Shown in pieces: positions 50,139 to 63,988 of a stretch of DNA of 64,000 nt. The stretch's first letter is position 1. Each line of letters begins with the position of its first letter. The stretch is from Metopolophium dirhodum (lineage: Eukaryota; Arthropoda; Insecta; Hemiptera; Aphididae). Under the pieces are notes generated by a model. That model made no database searches, had not been told where the DNA came from, and worked only from the letters and a program-made list of their open reading frames with translations. Both the position numbers and the translations under genes were made by a program. The DNA lies in assembly GCF_019925205.1 (NCBI RefSeq), contig NC_083560.1, positions 45,616,270 through 45,680,269 of the forward strand, given 5' to 3'.

Positions 50139-52850
50139 TCTCAACTCAATTATACGCATACACACACACACACACAACACTGCCGCATAATACATTTGAC
50201 CGGGATCCTGCAATATAATAACACAGGTCGAGGGTAGGTACCTTTTTTTATTTATATATATATTTTTTTTAATGCGTTTTTAGTGTGATCGCCGACAGAA
50301 AAATATCGTCTATAACAGTAATAATAATTACTATTACTATATATACATTATAATATTATTTATACAACATTTTATACTCAAATCTTTAATGCCTTATACA
50401 GACACGGGACATGTTTCGATGGTACGTAGCTGCAGAGCTGCGTATACCCTAACCGACGTCCTCGACACCGCACAATGCGAGTGTGTCCGTGTGTTTGTTG
50501 TATAATATAACGTTTCTGAACTTTTAATATTCAATCCACCGTGGAATTTCATTTGGGCACTCACCGTCGCTGTCGTAATATACGTCAATATTTAAGCCGG
50601 CTCCATATAATATATTTAGACCACGAAACCACACACGGCGGCTTTATATTTATATACGTGTTGTATGTATAGGGAAAACGACTACAACGTGTTAACAATC
50701 GGACCATTATAACAAACTCCGTTTCACCGCTGCAGCGAACAAAACACCGTTCGCGTGTAATTCGTTTGGAACGCACAAGTGTATTATTATAATAATTACG
50801 AGATATAGTTAAACAATCGTTTCCATTTTAAGAGGGCATTTCGTCGAGCACGTACCTTACGTACACACTTGTATGTGTCTACAAAATGTATAATATGTTG
50901 TACCGCGCGGCGATTTCGGTTTCCGGATCGAAGAGTTTCAGATGTATAATAATATTATTATATTATATACTGCGGAAGCTGGAAGTTCACGGCGACCGAT
51001 AAAGGAAATGCGATTTATTGTTCCTCGTACATCATCATGGTATATATTATGTAGCTTTATACGCACTAAATATTATTAGATTTAGTTTTAGTAATGGTTT
51101 GGTCATAGGCGACGGCTTGGTGCGGTCGACCGTCTCAAATTTATTGAACGTTTTCCCCAAAACGCAGCGAACTCAATTTTCGGCTCTGCGCAGACGACAA
51201 CCGTCTTTCAGGGGCGACGGGGAGGGGGGGGGGAGAGAGAGGAGTGTTTACTATCGTCAAGTTTATAACATAACATACATATTATAATAATGTGATATTA
51301 TTATGGATTTCCTTCCGACCGTTATATATTTTGTTTTCGTTTGTGTTCATTTTTCTTAGATTTTGTCCTCTTTATATAGTAAACAATTCGTTTGTACAAC
51401 AGACTGGGTATGATAAAAATACTATGCATATTTAACAACGTGGTTAAACAATAGGTGTGCACGACGAAGTGAAAAAAAAAGAGTTTGACAATAATAATAA
51501 TATACAACTTCGTATATAGTCAGTCTTCTATTACAATTGTACAAATGTTTTGGCTTCATTATTTTAATGCGGTTTTTTTTCTCATTTTTTAACACGACAA
51601 TCTCGGAATCGTCGTTGCCCATATACATGATAATATACGCGCGTACCTACAACAATGTACAAGCGTACAACCATTATACGAAGATGGTCTGATGGACGAT
51701 GGTGCATGATTTGACGACCATATATATTATGAAACATAAATATCTGATACTGTATACGAATAGTCCTCGGGAAGGAATGAAGCCCGTTGGCCGTTCTAGA
51801 TTTACACGCTTTACCTACCTACCCTTATTACGGCTTCGTCGTCCGAATTTACCAATGTCGGCGAAATGTCATTAGGAAAACGTCAACTCCTATCGGTTGT
51901 GGTCCGATGACGGTGATTAAAATTAATCGATTCGAAGAGCACATAACTATATATACTGTTTGTATATTGTATTATTATGTCGTAGGTACCTATGTTACAT
52001 TAGCATATTATGTTTTCGAGGAAAAAGTTATGGAAGTTAGCACCGCGGAAAAATCTACCTATACAATATATAATTCGCACAAAAAAATGAAAGTCGTGTT
52101 TGGGGCGTTGAGGATTAAACAAAACAAAAATATTTAAAACATCTAAGTATTTTCAATTGAATTAGGTAGGTACGACATAATATAATATTGTCGTATTTTA
52201 TTACGTGAAAATATTATCATTTGAACGGAAAGATCGATGGTGCCCGGTCATAACAAAAATAATAATAGCATTATAGCATAGGTCCCAACGGCCAACGATT
52301 ATACGATGCGTAATATTATCTGCATACACGAGCCATGACATGCATCATGTTGCATACTCATATAATATAATATTATGCTGCAATGTTACACGAATAATTG
52401 GATTATACGATAAAACGTCGACTGAACGACTAAAATGTACCATATTAAGTACCTACTATGATAAATTAACGAAACAACTCGCAATCACGAGCGAAACAAA
52501 CACTAAAATAATATTATATTTGCGACGCGATAACAAGCCCCGGTGATGACACCGTTTTCGTTGTAATTCGTATACGCAATTATATAATATATCACGACAC
52601 AGCACGATGTACATAATTGTATAATTATTTAGGTTTACACACTCGGTTTGTATGCAAAGGTGGCGTGTAAAGTATGCACACGTAGGTACAGGTATACGAG
52701 TTATACCGCGCTGTTGTCAATTTTGCCAAAGTGCGATTTTATAACACGCAATTTATCATATTATTCTCGTGACGAGCCACAACGATATAATATTATATCA
52801 CAGTAGGTTACCATTAGCTGCAGTCGAGTCGTCGCTATACTGACTAATAT

Positions 52851-53330
52851 AGTGTATTGAATTTATTGAGAACAAATATTTCAATCCTAATAACGTATTG
52901 CGAGTTAGGTCGGTACTAGGTATACTCATCCTAAAATATCATAACTAGATAACTCAGTGTTTCAAACTATAAAAATAGAAGTACTTACGTATTTAAAATA
53001 TGTGAGTACTTTCCAACTAATGTAAAAAAAAACTATTTAAACTTATATATTATGGTAAAATGTTTTTAGTTGTTTTTGTGTGTTATTTTGAAGTGTTATT
53101 CATCCGTCATCTGTGCATACCTCCTATAATAACCAATATAATAATATTGATAACTATAATAATTCTGTGGAATTACGCATTAAGTCACTTTAATATTAGA
53201 ATTTGAAACCACGATTAAAAAAATCGTTAACAAAAATAAAAAATAAAAATTCAATATTCAATACCGACAATAACGAAACATATATAATAATATATATTAT
53301 ACAATATTGAACACAAACTTCAAAAATAAA
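52851..53330. other. AT-rich, CpG-poor island with a 29-bp imperfect palindrome
   Basis: The block at 52981-53009 (GTACTTACGTATTTAAAATA then TGTGAGTAC) is an imperfect palindrome; as RNA its two non-Watson-Crick positions would be wobble pairs. The rest is AT-rich without frames. Probably decayed mobile DNA, family unknown. Confidence 0.35.
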
Positions 53331-54064
53331 AATAATTTAGTCAAGTAGATAACCGTTATTTGCTCTTATATACAACTCAAATCCACAGGGAGAAATCCAA
53401 AATAATTGTACGACACGCAGAGTGAGACGCCGTCATTACGAATATTATTCCGATACATAAACTTTCAACGACTTTTTAGATGTAATTCCATTATAATTTA
53501 TCCATCGAAACTCCACCGGATTATACACTCGTATAGCCGGTAGTCTTGAAATTGAATAATATTATACATGAAACGAAACGATATATTATTATCACGTCCT
53601 CACTCCTCGCGAAGCTGAAGCAGCGGCGGCGTTAAAATAATAAACGCGAGATTTGTATTATATTATATTATTATTTATTAAATCGTTTCAGCCGTGCGGC
53701 GAGTATAATACCCATATATTTAAATATTATTATTATACGACTCGCGTTAGATATTTTGCTGCTGGCCGACACGCGTAATATTATTATAATGATAACGATA
53801 AATAATAATAATAATAATAATAATGCATAATATAACATATTATAATACCTCCTACATACACGTCTCGCGGACCCGCCTCGGCGAGTTGCGGGGGACGATG
53901 AGCGAGGCGAGGAGCATATTATTGCAGTATTATAATATTATATATTATCCACAGCGTGTTATAAGAGGAGACGTATGCGGAATAAGTATTTATATATATA
54001 TATATATATATGTGTACGTATATACCGGACGTGTGCGCCGTGCGCAGTTTCCGGTGCACCTAGT

Positions 54065-54085
54065 AAAAAAAAAAATTTTTTTTTT
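54065..54085. repeat. A11T10 palindromic homopolymer pair
   Basis: Eleven A bases run straight into ten T bases, forming a self-complementary tract. Confidence 0.85.
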
Positions 54086-54159
54086 CGGAGATTTGCGAAT
54101 TTCTTTTTATCGTCAGTTCATTTTACGCGAGTCTCTCTCTCTCTCTCATTATATTGGCC

Positions 54160-54192
54160 CACACACACGCACACGCACACACACACACACAC
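54160..54192. repeat. (CA)n dinucleotide repeat
   Basis: About 33 bp of CA units with two GC steps, preceded at 54132-54146 by a CT tract. Confidence 0.88.
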
Positions 54193-54302
54193 TCAAGGTC
54201 TGCAGTGCCCACGCAACACAGTTCGACACCCGAACGCGAACGGCATAATATTATCATTACGAATTCATATGATGTATATACCACGGCACAGGTATATCGT
54301 AT

Positions 54303-54333
<31 letters not shown>

Positions 54334-54529
54334 AATAAACCAGCTACGACGACGACGATGGGTTCTCGTGCGAGTGTGCATTTCGAATTACGCGCACGAG
54401 ACAAAAGTTATGCAACCTGCGCGGCGCGTGGGTCGCGGCCGCGGCGTATCCCTTGTACGGCACACACAGGACAGGATATTGGATATGCACGCAAACATAT
54501 GGTCGGTATTTCGTATAATATGCATAAAC

Positions 54530-54530
<1 letters not shown>

Positions 54531-54561
<31 letters not shown>
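54531..54561. repeat. (TAA)n microsatellite
   Basis: About ten TAA/AAT units. Together with the tract at 54307-54333 it inflates the longest frames in the window. Confidence 0.9.
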
Positions 54562-54562
<1 letters not shown>

Positions 54563-57500
54563 TTATTAACGGCACGCTTGTGTGATGTATATTGTACATA
54601 ACATAATATGATTATACGCAGAGAATGCGCGCGAGAGCCCCCGAAAAAAATGTATACCGTAGCGGCAATAAGGCGTGTACGAGGCGGCTACGAAGGCGTA
54701 TTATCATTATCATTATTGTTGTTGATGTTGTTTTAATATCGTAACAATAATAAAATAATAATAATATTTTATTGGGCTCACGCCCGCGCGGCCATCCGAG
54801 CGATCGTCGTCGGCGACAATTTTACAACGTCCGAACAGCGGATACGCGAGGAAGTTTTCTTCATGTTTACACATTATTCTTCCACCGGTCTTGTACCATA
54901 CACACGAGAGATAAACCTATTGTATGTGCCTATATCTACCGTTTCGAAGGTTTTTAATTTTAATTACGTCGTCGACGAAGGAGGAGGCGACTTCGGCGCA
55001 GTCGATGCGTATACGATGTACATAATCATATGTATAATATACATTATAACGATACGGCTGCTACCGTGTAATACGCACCTATATTTAATATTATGATAAT
55101 ATTATAGTTTACGAACGTTATCGAAACAAAAATTGTGATTATAATAATAACATATGATATGATAATTTAAAGCCGGATCCTGCTGCAGGTGGAAATGCGT
55201 ATAAGTATCATTTCCCGGGCTGTGCACAATGCTGCACCACAGCGCGACGTCACGAATTCGTTTGCCACGGCCAAATTTCGGACCATCGTGGGCTGCAGAC
55301 GAGCCGTCTAAAAAGATCAAAGAAAAGCCGCCCCGACCTGTGCCGCCCGAGCAAACGTGTCTCCGTCTAGACCCGGCCTATTAGTAATATTATACGCGTC
55401 TAATTTGAAGAAAAACATCGGTTGCACAGTAGTCGGTAACCGTCTCTTAGCTGCAGACGATCGTCATAATTATTCACTATATCTATGATCTATGAGATCT
55501 CCGATAAACTGCAGCTGCAGTAACCGCGACGACAGAAAAGCGTTTTAGAGAACGCGACCCGCAGACGAGGAATCAAAGCTGCAGAGTGCAAACACTATAT
55601 ACTTATAAGGCCCATATAATAGACATCTCTGCCGTTCACGCGCGACTGCAGCAGAGTTAATACGATAATATTGTATTACCACCGTGATAAAAATTTGTTT
55701 ACACTCCCGCGCGCGCATATAACAATATAATAATATGTAATAATAATATAATGTACCTACGTACCTAAGTACCTCAGCACCCATATATAAAACGTATTAC
55801 ATATGAGAACAAATCGACAGGCCTGCAACTGCGCAGCTGTTTTAGCCGTACGTCACTTTTTTTTATAAAATCCCTTTAAATTTAAAATAATTTTTTTTTA
55901 CGACGACTCACAACGTGTCAACGATTTTTATGACAATTTAAGATCTGCATTTTCGATTCGTCCGTGTTTACTGGTCGGTCGGGCGACGCGGTACCTATAT
56001 GTATCTATAATACGTGGAATAAAAAAAAATTGAGCGAAGATCACTAATGGGCCACCTGGCGGTATACGAGAACGATTGACACGACTACACTCGACAGGTG
56101 TACCTACTATAATATTATATTTGCTTTAATTATGGCTTCAATGCCGTGCCCATGTAACAAACAGATATATAATATTTTCTACAAACGAATTTTATATAAA
56201 AATATTATGTGTTCGTCCTACGAAATAATCATAAAACCAATTCGACGACTATGCAGTAGAATGATTCCTATAGTATATATAGTGCGAACGCACCATTTTT
56301 GTTATATTGTTTGTGTTAATAATAAGCAACGTTATTTTTTTTTTTTCGACACACGAGTGTACGATGACCAGAACAACATTCCGCCATATGGGGACAAAAA
56401 TAATAAGTAATAACCCAACCCTGACTCTGTTTATGATCACCAAACATAATAACGCCTCGACATCATATTACATTACATAAACATTTTACTTCTCCGGGAA
56501 CGTCGAGCAATGTATATACGGAAACCCAAAATGGCCATAACTCCTTGGGAACCGTACACGTGGCCGAAACGCATATTGTGAAGAAAGGACTATTAATTGT
56601 TTTCGACATCGACATTTTTTTTTTCCCATGTAAGATTATTCGAATAGTATGAAGAATTTAGACCCGCCGAACATTAATAATCTTAAAAACTGCGTAAATA
56701 ATAAATAAACGCTGATCGTGAGAACGCCGACGAAACTGTACATGCGCATAATGCATCGAAATCACAAGTCATAAATCATAATATATAGATTCACTGAACG
56801 TTGGACAATTCGACATTTTGACGGAAAACCGTCACACGACACACACACCACACACACGTAATTTTTAATATCATCGGGAATTGAAAATAATGCCCGAGGA
56901 GGTTGTCGCTGCAGAGGTCAAACGCATGCGGCGTATATTATATTGTATTATTATACAGTGTTTACAGTGTATAATCTTTGTACCTATACAATTTTAACGC
57001 GATCCAAGGAAGAGTTGTGAATGATTTTCGATTTGATTCACGTCAGACAAAAATGCATTGTACAAAAATAATTACAATAACAATATTATAGACATATTAT
57101 ACGAATGTATGTTTTTTATATAGGTTTATGCGACAGTGTGTGTGTGCAGTGCATGTACATACCTATATAGTGATGGTTATGACGACGCGTCCTCCGACAT
57201 TAATTTCCGGGATAAAACATTATAATATGTGCAACACCACCACGATAATAGTCTCAATCGATCCACATTTCATACGGACGCCTTTACCGTGCACAACATA
57301 ATGTTATATTATAGTATACCTATAGAAGAGATCGTATGTTTTTTTTTATTTAATTTATACAATATTATATATAGTTTCGACTTTTCCATAGTGCGCTGCA
57401 GTTGCGTGCATTGTCCCGATGACCCTCGCGGATTGGAGAGACCGTACGCCATAATAATATATATGAGATTGAGTATACTATATTCTCCGAACCTATATGC

Positions 57501-59242
57501 GTTTTTCCACTGCTTGGGTTAGGCTAGGTTGGGTCGCATAGACGCGCGACCACATGATGCATCTCGGGAGTAAATCGAAAACGTTTCTATACAATATAAA
57601 ACGTACGTAGTATATATTATATAATATCATAAAACTCTGCTCCGACATCTGTGCACACGGATTTCCAATAATAATCGGACGTCTTTGTTTTTCGGGTTCT
57701 TCGAAAACAGATTCCCCGGAGATTTATACGCCGAACCCTCTCGGCGGTGGCTGCTGCCGCCAGTGGTGGTGACGGGAAACGCGTGTGGCAATCCGGACGA
57801 CTGCTGCAGCACGTGTGATCGACGTCCTCGATGGCATATCATAATATATTGTATATTATTTAGTGCGTGCGCGTCGTACGGTCTTTGTTTCCGTGCACAC
57901 ACACACACACACACACGCACAATGTATTCTAAATAATTATACGTATTATACATATACAAACGCATTATTATAATTTACGTTGTGTACTGACGGCGGCGGC
58001 GGCGGTGCGGTACAACACATGACCCAGCGAGCACGACCGGAAATCCCGGGTAAACGCGGCAGCACATCCACGACTTTAATATGTACCGTGTGGACGGGGT
58101 AGGCGATACCTGCTATATAGTACACATCTTCTGTTGTCGTTCTCGGTATAGTATTATTATAGACATACGACGAGAATAAGGCCGCCGTTCGAAAGGGCAC
58201 GGTCGTGACTTTTAAGACCGCGGTTGTGGTTACAGCGAAGGCGGTTCGTTCGTTGGTCGCACCACTCGCCGGAAGCCCGCCGCTGCATCGGTTGTCGATG
58301 AAAATACAATAGATGAAGGTGGTCGAACGATTTTGCCACGGGGATTATGGACGAGGCTGATTTTCTAACATGCACTTTGATCGTTTTAAACGCACAATTT
58401 AAGGGTTATCCGATTATATGTGGGTCGATATAATATACTTAAACATATTGTAAAGATCGGATTATATAAAAAAAAATTATTATATTTATTTAATTCACAT
58501 TATTTTCTTAAAAAATATACCATATTATAAATATAATATACTGAAAAAAGATACCATATTATTATATAATATACCTACTGAAAAAAGGTCACGGGGGAAT
58601 ATGCCCCCCATCTCTTTGACCGCCCGCGATTTTATACCAACACTTTATCGAACATACACTTTTACATATGCGGGAGTATAACACATGTATTATACTTATT
58701 ATATTATATTTCGCGTATAATAACAATAAATTATGTCATCGAAACGATTAAACTTTTTAACTAACCAGAACAGTCAATATACCTAGCATAGTGTCAATGT
58801 ACACTGAATAATCAATTTTATAAAATATTATTCGTAAGCAACATTATCATGGGTCAGGTTTCATGTCCATCATCATGACATCGTGTTTAATAATATATAA
58901 TTGTATGTTATATATAACGTTTAATATATTCCTGACGTAATTACCAGCTATATATTATCACTTACCCATTTTAATTTTTCTACTGACCTCATTGTGTGTG
59001 TTTTTTTTTTAAAAAATAAAAGAAAAACGCTAACTAAGTACTTTGTACACGCCGCATATAAAATAATGTGCACGAGAATACGTGTACGCCGTAAAAATAT
59101 ATATTATGAATGACCTATCTCGTATCAACAGTAAAATATATTAACAACTATGAGATTATCGATTTTTTTTCTTACAATAAAATTTTACATTATGCTGTAT
59201 CATAATAACTAATAACGTATAATACGCGGATCACCGGGTGAA

Positions 59243-59351
59243 CAGAAATTCGTGTTACGAAAATTAAGGATATTTCACGAGAAGCATATTATTATATTAT
59301 CGATTATAATATTTTATGATAACCCCACAATTTTTGTAACACGGATTTCTG
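59243..59351 (+). ncRNA. Long hairpin, candidate pre-miRNA-like or MITE foldback
   Basis: The arm at 59243-59265 (CAGAAATTCGTGTTACGAAA then ATT) pairs with 59329-59351 (AATTTTTGTAACACGGATTT then CTG) over 23 consecutive positions. As plus-strand RNA, 21 are Watson-Crick and two (59250 with 59344; 59259 with 59335) are G-U wobbles. On the minus strand these two would be A-C mismatches, so the plus-strand transcript folds better. The roughly 63-nt apical part is AT-rich with further partial pairing. Total size of about 109 nt is in the range of insect miRNA precursors, but a small MITE with 23-bp terminal repeats (it begins CAG) explains it equally well. No 8-bp duplication is visible at the flanks, and no known miRNA seed was recognised. 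Confidence 0.35.
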
Positions 59352-61455
59352 ATCGCTCCGTCGTCGTTTATACCGCATATAAATAATTATAACACCACTG
59401 TACAGCATTTTTTACGGTAACATTTCCTAAAACCCGACCGTTACTTACGAATTCGGTACCCACTATCCACAACTGATAGTCACGAATTTATATTGCTTAC
59501 GAACTAATTAATTAAACTTCACGAATCAATTGCGGGAGGACGTATCGATGTCCCGCAATATATCATTCGGTGGCCTTGCAGGATTCGATATCGATGTATC
59601 TTTTACATGATCTTCTTTCGGTTTTAAATTTAACCCCGGCCTGGCCGATAAAAAATGAATACAATCTACCACAGCGTATATTATATTATATTCATCGCAT
59701 AACCTGCAACGTTCGGTGTATACCAACATCCTGTCGACGCATCCTCGTCAGTAAACGCCGAATAATATAATATTATAATAGGTATCAATGTATCATATTT
59801 GCATAATATATATATAAGATGACATTTACAATATTTGCGTTCCTTTCAACCGTATCATCCCGCAGACTTCAAAGTGCAAGTACCAAAAATTGTATTAATG
59901 ATGAAATAGCGTACGTACCTATAAACAATATTGACGTACAAACTGTATATCGATAATAATAACACAATAGGTAATTACTAATTATTGACATTATAATGTC
60001 AATGGTTGTGCGGTTATTGGTGACGGGCCTTCATACATTAATTATAATTCGTAAATTATACCTAGGTACTTAAAAGTTATAATTTACAGCTCACAATAAC
60101 ACTAGCCGGCTGCATGCACCCATAAAACACGGTGACAAAGCGCAATGTGTTCGAAAACGAATGCCGTTTGCCCCGTGCTCTGAACGAAAAATCCAGAGTC
60201 GACTCTGCTTGGTTAATATTTTACTACCGAAATAATATACCGCGGACATGGTTGCTGAACATCTGGCGCAGGTCACGTGTCGATGTAAATTGAAACGTCG
60301 GGGACACATATTTATACGTCGTAGCTTACAAGTATTTTCGATATACGCGACTTGTTTTTTTCCCTTCAATTTTTGACGTCTGTGTTTTGTTTATTCGTAA
60401 AACGTTTCGTGTATAGACGCGTCCAGACCAATTATATATTGTTGTAAAGTCGCGACGGCGCCGTTTTTCGTCGTATATAGGTATATAATATAATGTTTGA
60501 TACATTATTATGCACGTCATAATAATAATAATAATAATCGGTTAATTGAACTGTATATAATATATAATATAAGAAATTAATTCGGTTATTAAGCACCGAT
60601 GGCGTCCGTACATGTACTCGATGTTTAATAATATTAATGTCATGATGATAATAATAATAATATACGGTTATATGCATATTATTTACTTAACGGTAGGTAT
60701 ACTTAAAAAACGAAAAGAAAAAAACTCATAATGACGAGCGAGTTGTAATTATGTACGTACAACATTAATATACCTATGTATAATATTATAATGCCACATT
60801 AATAATATATAATCGTATATATGTGTATGTATACTTCGTTTAATATATATTATTAGTTATTACGTAGCGCGGTGGAGGGCATTAGAAGCCGAGGAGTCGT
60901 CGAACGGAAAAATCAAAACGTCTTTCGGTTAGGCCGCGGGTCGGGTCTCTCGCCGACCTGCAGTCGGTTCGGTGTTCAAATAGGACGGGTTCGTTTTGCG
61001 TACAAAGCCGAATCGTCGTCCTTACCATATACATATTATAATAAATTATAATGTATACACTGTTGTGGGTATCATATATTATTATACACGGGACGACCAT
61101 AATCGCTCGCACACATTATTCGGCGAAAACCAGTTCGAGGGGTACTAAATATTATGTACTAATTTCAATGCTTTTGTAATATGTTAAATACTGCAAGAAA
61201 ACAGAGTGCCGGGCCCGTGAATATTGCGCGCTAAACATCTCTGTCCGAGTGATTAACGAGGCGTGACCGCGTACAATGTAAGCAAATAAGTATCTTAAAA
61301 TAATAATTTATAATTGTAGCAGGTATTCATTTTTTTTTAGCAATTATAATTAGATGCCTATACGTATTTACACCAGGTATAGGCAAGACGGAACAAACGT
61401 TAGAATATTTTTCTTCGATTTGAGAGCAAATCATAATATGTAGGTATTATAATAT
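59352..61455. other. Non-coding DNA
   Basis: Small frames on both strands with no domain, TAA tracts (about 60520-60539 and 60644-60661), and a CpG-rich patch at 60870-61000. Confidence 0.5.
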
Positions 61456-61919
61456 TACAGTCGACCCTTTGATAGTTTGAAAATGGCGGGACTTATGAAA
61501 AATTTCGAATTACCTACCAAGACTTCGAATTGTTGAGTGGTTCGAAATATCAAGATTGGAAAAAAAAATTCGAACTACCGAGTTATAAAAAAAAATGTAC
61601 CTACGGCCTACGATAATATTTTGATATAGTTATCGGAAATAATATTCAAAATTATACACAGTTGTAAACGATATTGACGAAATAGATTAAAAGAAATACA
61701 TTTTGGTGAATGAACTTTGAATTGCCGAGTGTTGAACTTCGAATATTATCGTGTGTTGACGGATAGTTTTCCCTAAAACTTTACTATGAATTACCGAGTG
61801 TACTTAAATGCATTGTTTCTATTCGAATTAATGCGATATTTTGAAGGGAACGAAAATTAATTAAAATTACCGAAAGTTTCAAACAGTAATCAAAGGTTTG
61901 AATCATCGATAGTCGACCG
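61456..61919. mobile_element. pogo/Tigger-like (Tc1-mariner) non-autonomous remnant
   Basis: The left end reads TACAGTCGACCCTTTGATAG then TTTGAAA; the right end, reverse-complemented, reads CGGTCGACTATCGATGATTC then AAACC, an alignable inverted repeat. The interior repeats TTCGAAT and (G)AATTACCGAGTG words (for example near 61506, 61570, 61718, 61792), the typical 'CAGT...CGA...TTCGAATTACCGAG' style of pogo/Tigger ends (family knowledge). No transposase is present. The left end has a TA before CAG, as expected for TA target sites; the right flank is not a clean TA. An AAAATGGCGG word at 61480-61489 also matches the YY1/Pho core, probably by chance. Confidence 0.5.
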
Positions 61920-62699
61920 AGAGTGCCTGTTAATATGTCGTAAACAACACATACACTTCTTTCAACAAACCGACAGCTGTAAATATTGCTTACGCGTACC
62001 TATACGACGTATACATAATTATTATTATTATTATTTATTCTAATATTATCCACGACTGTGCCGGACTCACATAATATATTATGCGTCTGTATGCACACTA
62101 GTTAATTAATCGCAGTAGTAAAACTCGAACACATTACTACCACAGTCGTAGTACTACGTCAAGGAACAAAAAATTATAATATATACGGTTATTATAATAT
62201 ATACTAAGTATAAATTACTATTATTACTATCCGAAATTAAAGTCGAACTGGCCAAGTATATCGCGGCCTCGACGTGCTGTGCAATGCACATATATTATAA
62301 TATCGCATTGTGTATATTTTATATACGATTTTAAAATACACGCGACAGAGCTGAAGCGCATATTATACGATCTATGTATATACACATTATATAGGTACAT
62401 TAACAACTGTCGGAAATTTCTTTTCGTTTTTACACGTCGATGGCGGGTATTTTGAAACGTACTGACACTTGCACGTAAAAATAACAACAAACACAGAGAT
62501 CGTTTTAATTCTTCAGGGTCGAGGCGGCGGCGTGATGATGACGATGATGACTTTCGTCTGCTCCTGCAGCAGTAGCAATGACAGGCCGTCCCGGCGATGG
62601 GGGTATGCGACTAATCCCGCACTCCGTATACTCTTCTAATTTAAACCCCATCACGTGCAGAACATCCCCTCACCCCTTCGACCCCTACTCGCATTCTCA

Positions 62700-62718
62700 C
62701 CCCCCCCCCCCCCCCCCC
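62700..62718. repeat. C19 homopolymer
   Basis: Nineteen consecutive C bases in a C-rich neighbourhood; poly-Pro in the chance frame 62655-62870. Confidence 0.85.
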
Positions 62719-63972
62719 ACGGTTACTCGGCTCGATTCAAACCCAATTATATAAAATATGACGAGGCGCACGTATGTACACCTATAAAGTGTACATACAT
62801 CACACACGGTTTCTCACGAGCACGACACTGCAGCAGAGCAACTACACTCACCGTTTTAATTTTAATATAATACATTTATATAATACGTATATAATATATT
62901 ATTATTTATAATGCGGCGGGGACGGCGCTGCGCGTAAAACCTGTTGGGCAATACAATAACAATAATAATAATGACAAACGACATAACCCCATCGGTCGGC
63001 CGACTATTGTGCGGGTCATGTGCGCCCCGGCTGGCCGACCAATATACACGCGATGTACCTATCCTCGCTGGAAACATTCGTCGGAACTCTCAACGGTATA
63101 TACAAGACGTCCCTTATTTCATTATTATTATATTATTTAGGTACACGTGTGCCGAGAATGGTACATTGCAGATGACTTATTCTTATATTATTATGTAAAG
63201 CGCTAAAGTGTACAACAATTATTGTATTATACCACTAACCCCGACGGCCAATACAGTAGCCACGTAGGAATGACGTCGATCGTTATTGTATTTTTATTTC
63301 CAAAGCCACTGAACGTTGTATAGGTATACACAATATTTTATACATCATATATCATATAGTATGAAGCGTAATTCACCATCAATATAGAGAAGAAGAGTGG
63401 AACGTTTGGACGAAACATTTTTAAAAATTTTTTTCTAAAACGTTCGGATTCATTGGACCGTATACAGCGCACATTATAATATTGTATCATAATAATGTAC
63501 ATATATGTTGTACACGGCAGGTACCCGCGAGTGTGTGTGAACCGAATGCCTCCGAATGCGGTTCGTCCTCGCAACGGTAGCACAACATAATATGGTTATT
63601 TATTATTTTATGGCATAATATACAAGAGTGTAAAATGTGCACGGAATTACGGGTCGAGAGTAATATACTTCTCAGTCACGGACGCGGCGCGGCTTACAAA
63701 CGAATATTACACATAAATAATATGTTCATATGTATATATAGGTATACACGCAGTGATTTTAATGCGATACATTATGATCGACGGGGCCGGGGTTCAGTGG
63801 ATCGATGGGGGTCGGAAATTGTCAGAAACCGTCACAGCTCGATGGCCAGATGGCCATGTTTTCGGGCGAAACTTTTCGAAAACGTGGACTTGCGGAGAAA
63901 GACGACGACAACCGCGACGGTTCGCGCGTATATTATAGTATATGGCCCGTGGCGGGAAAGTGAGGCCAGTTT

Positions 63973-63988
63973 GGGGGGGGGGGGGGGG
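63973..63988. repeat. G16 homopolymer
   Basis: Sixteen consecutive G bases near the end of the window. Confidence 0.85.

Larger units (their letters stand above)
41061..52850. other. Non-coding DNA, long unbroken stretch
   Basis: Nearly 12 kb without a supportable gene. It contains an A11/T12 pair near 41345-41382, TAA tracts (about 46314-46334, 50115-50138), a duplicated 13-bp word at 45264 and 45377, CAG units near 49694-49711 and several AT-rich patches (about 46960-47420, 47820-48960). Frames at 43787-44002, 44298-44654 and 51787-52137 lack recognisable motifs. Confidence 0.5.
53331..59242. other. Non-coding DNA with dense microsatellites
   Basis: Holds TAA tracts at 53792-53824, 54307-54333 and 54531-54561, a TA tract at 53991-54010, an A11T10 palindrome at 54065-54085, a CT tract at 54132-54146 and CA tracts at 54160-54192 and 57896-57916. 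The 208-codon frame 53975-54601 runs through four of these repeats. At 58,390-58,600 the DNA is very AT-rich with a repeated ATACCATATTAT word. Confidence 0.5.

Noticed and set aside
53975..54601. 208-codon plus-strand frame, the longest in the window
   Set aside because: Its length comes from TA, CA and two TAA microsatellites giving Tyr/Ile, Thr/His, Asn and Ile runs; the rest has no motif.
61480..61489. AAAATGGCGG as a YY1/Pho site
   Set aside because: Lies inside the pogo-like remnant, so it is more simply part of the transposon sequence.
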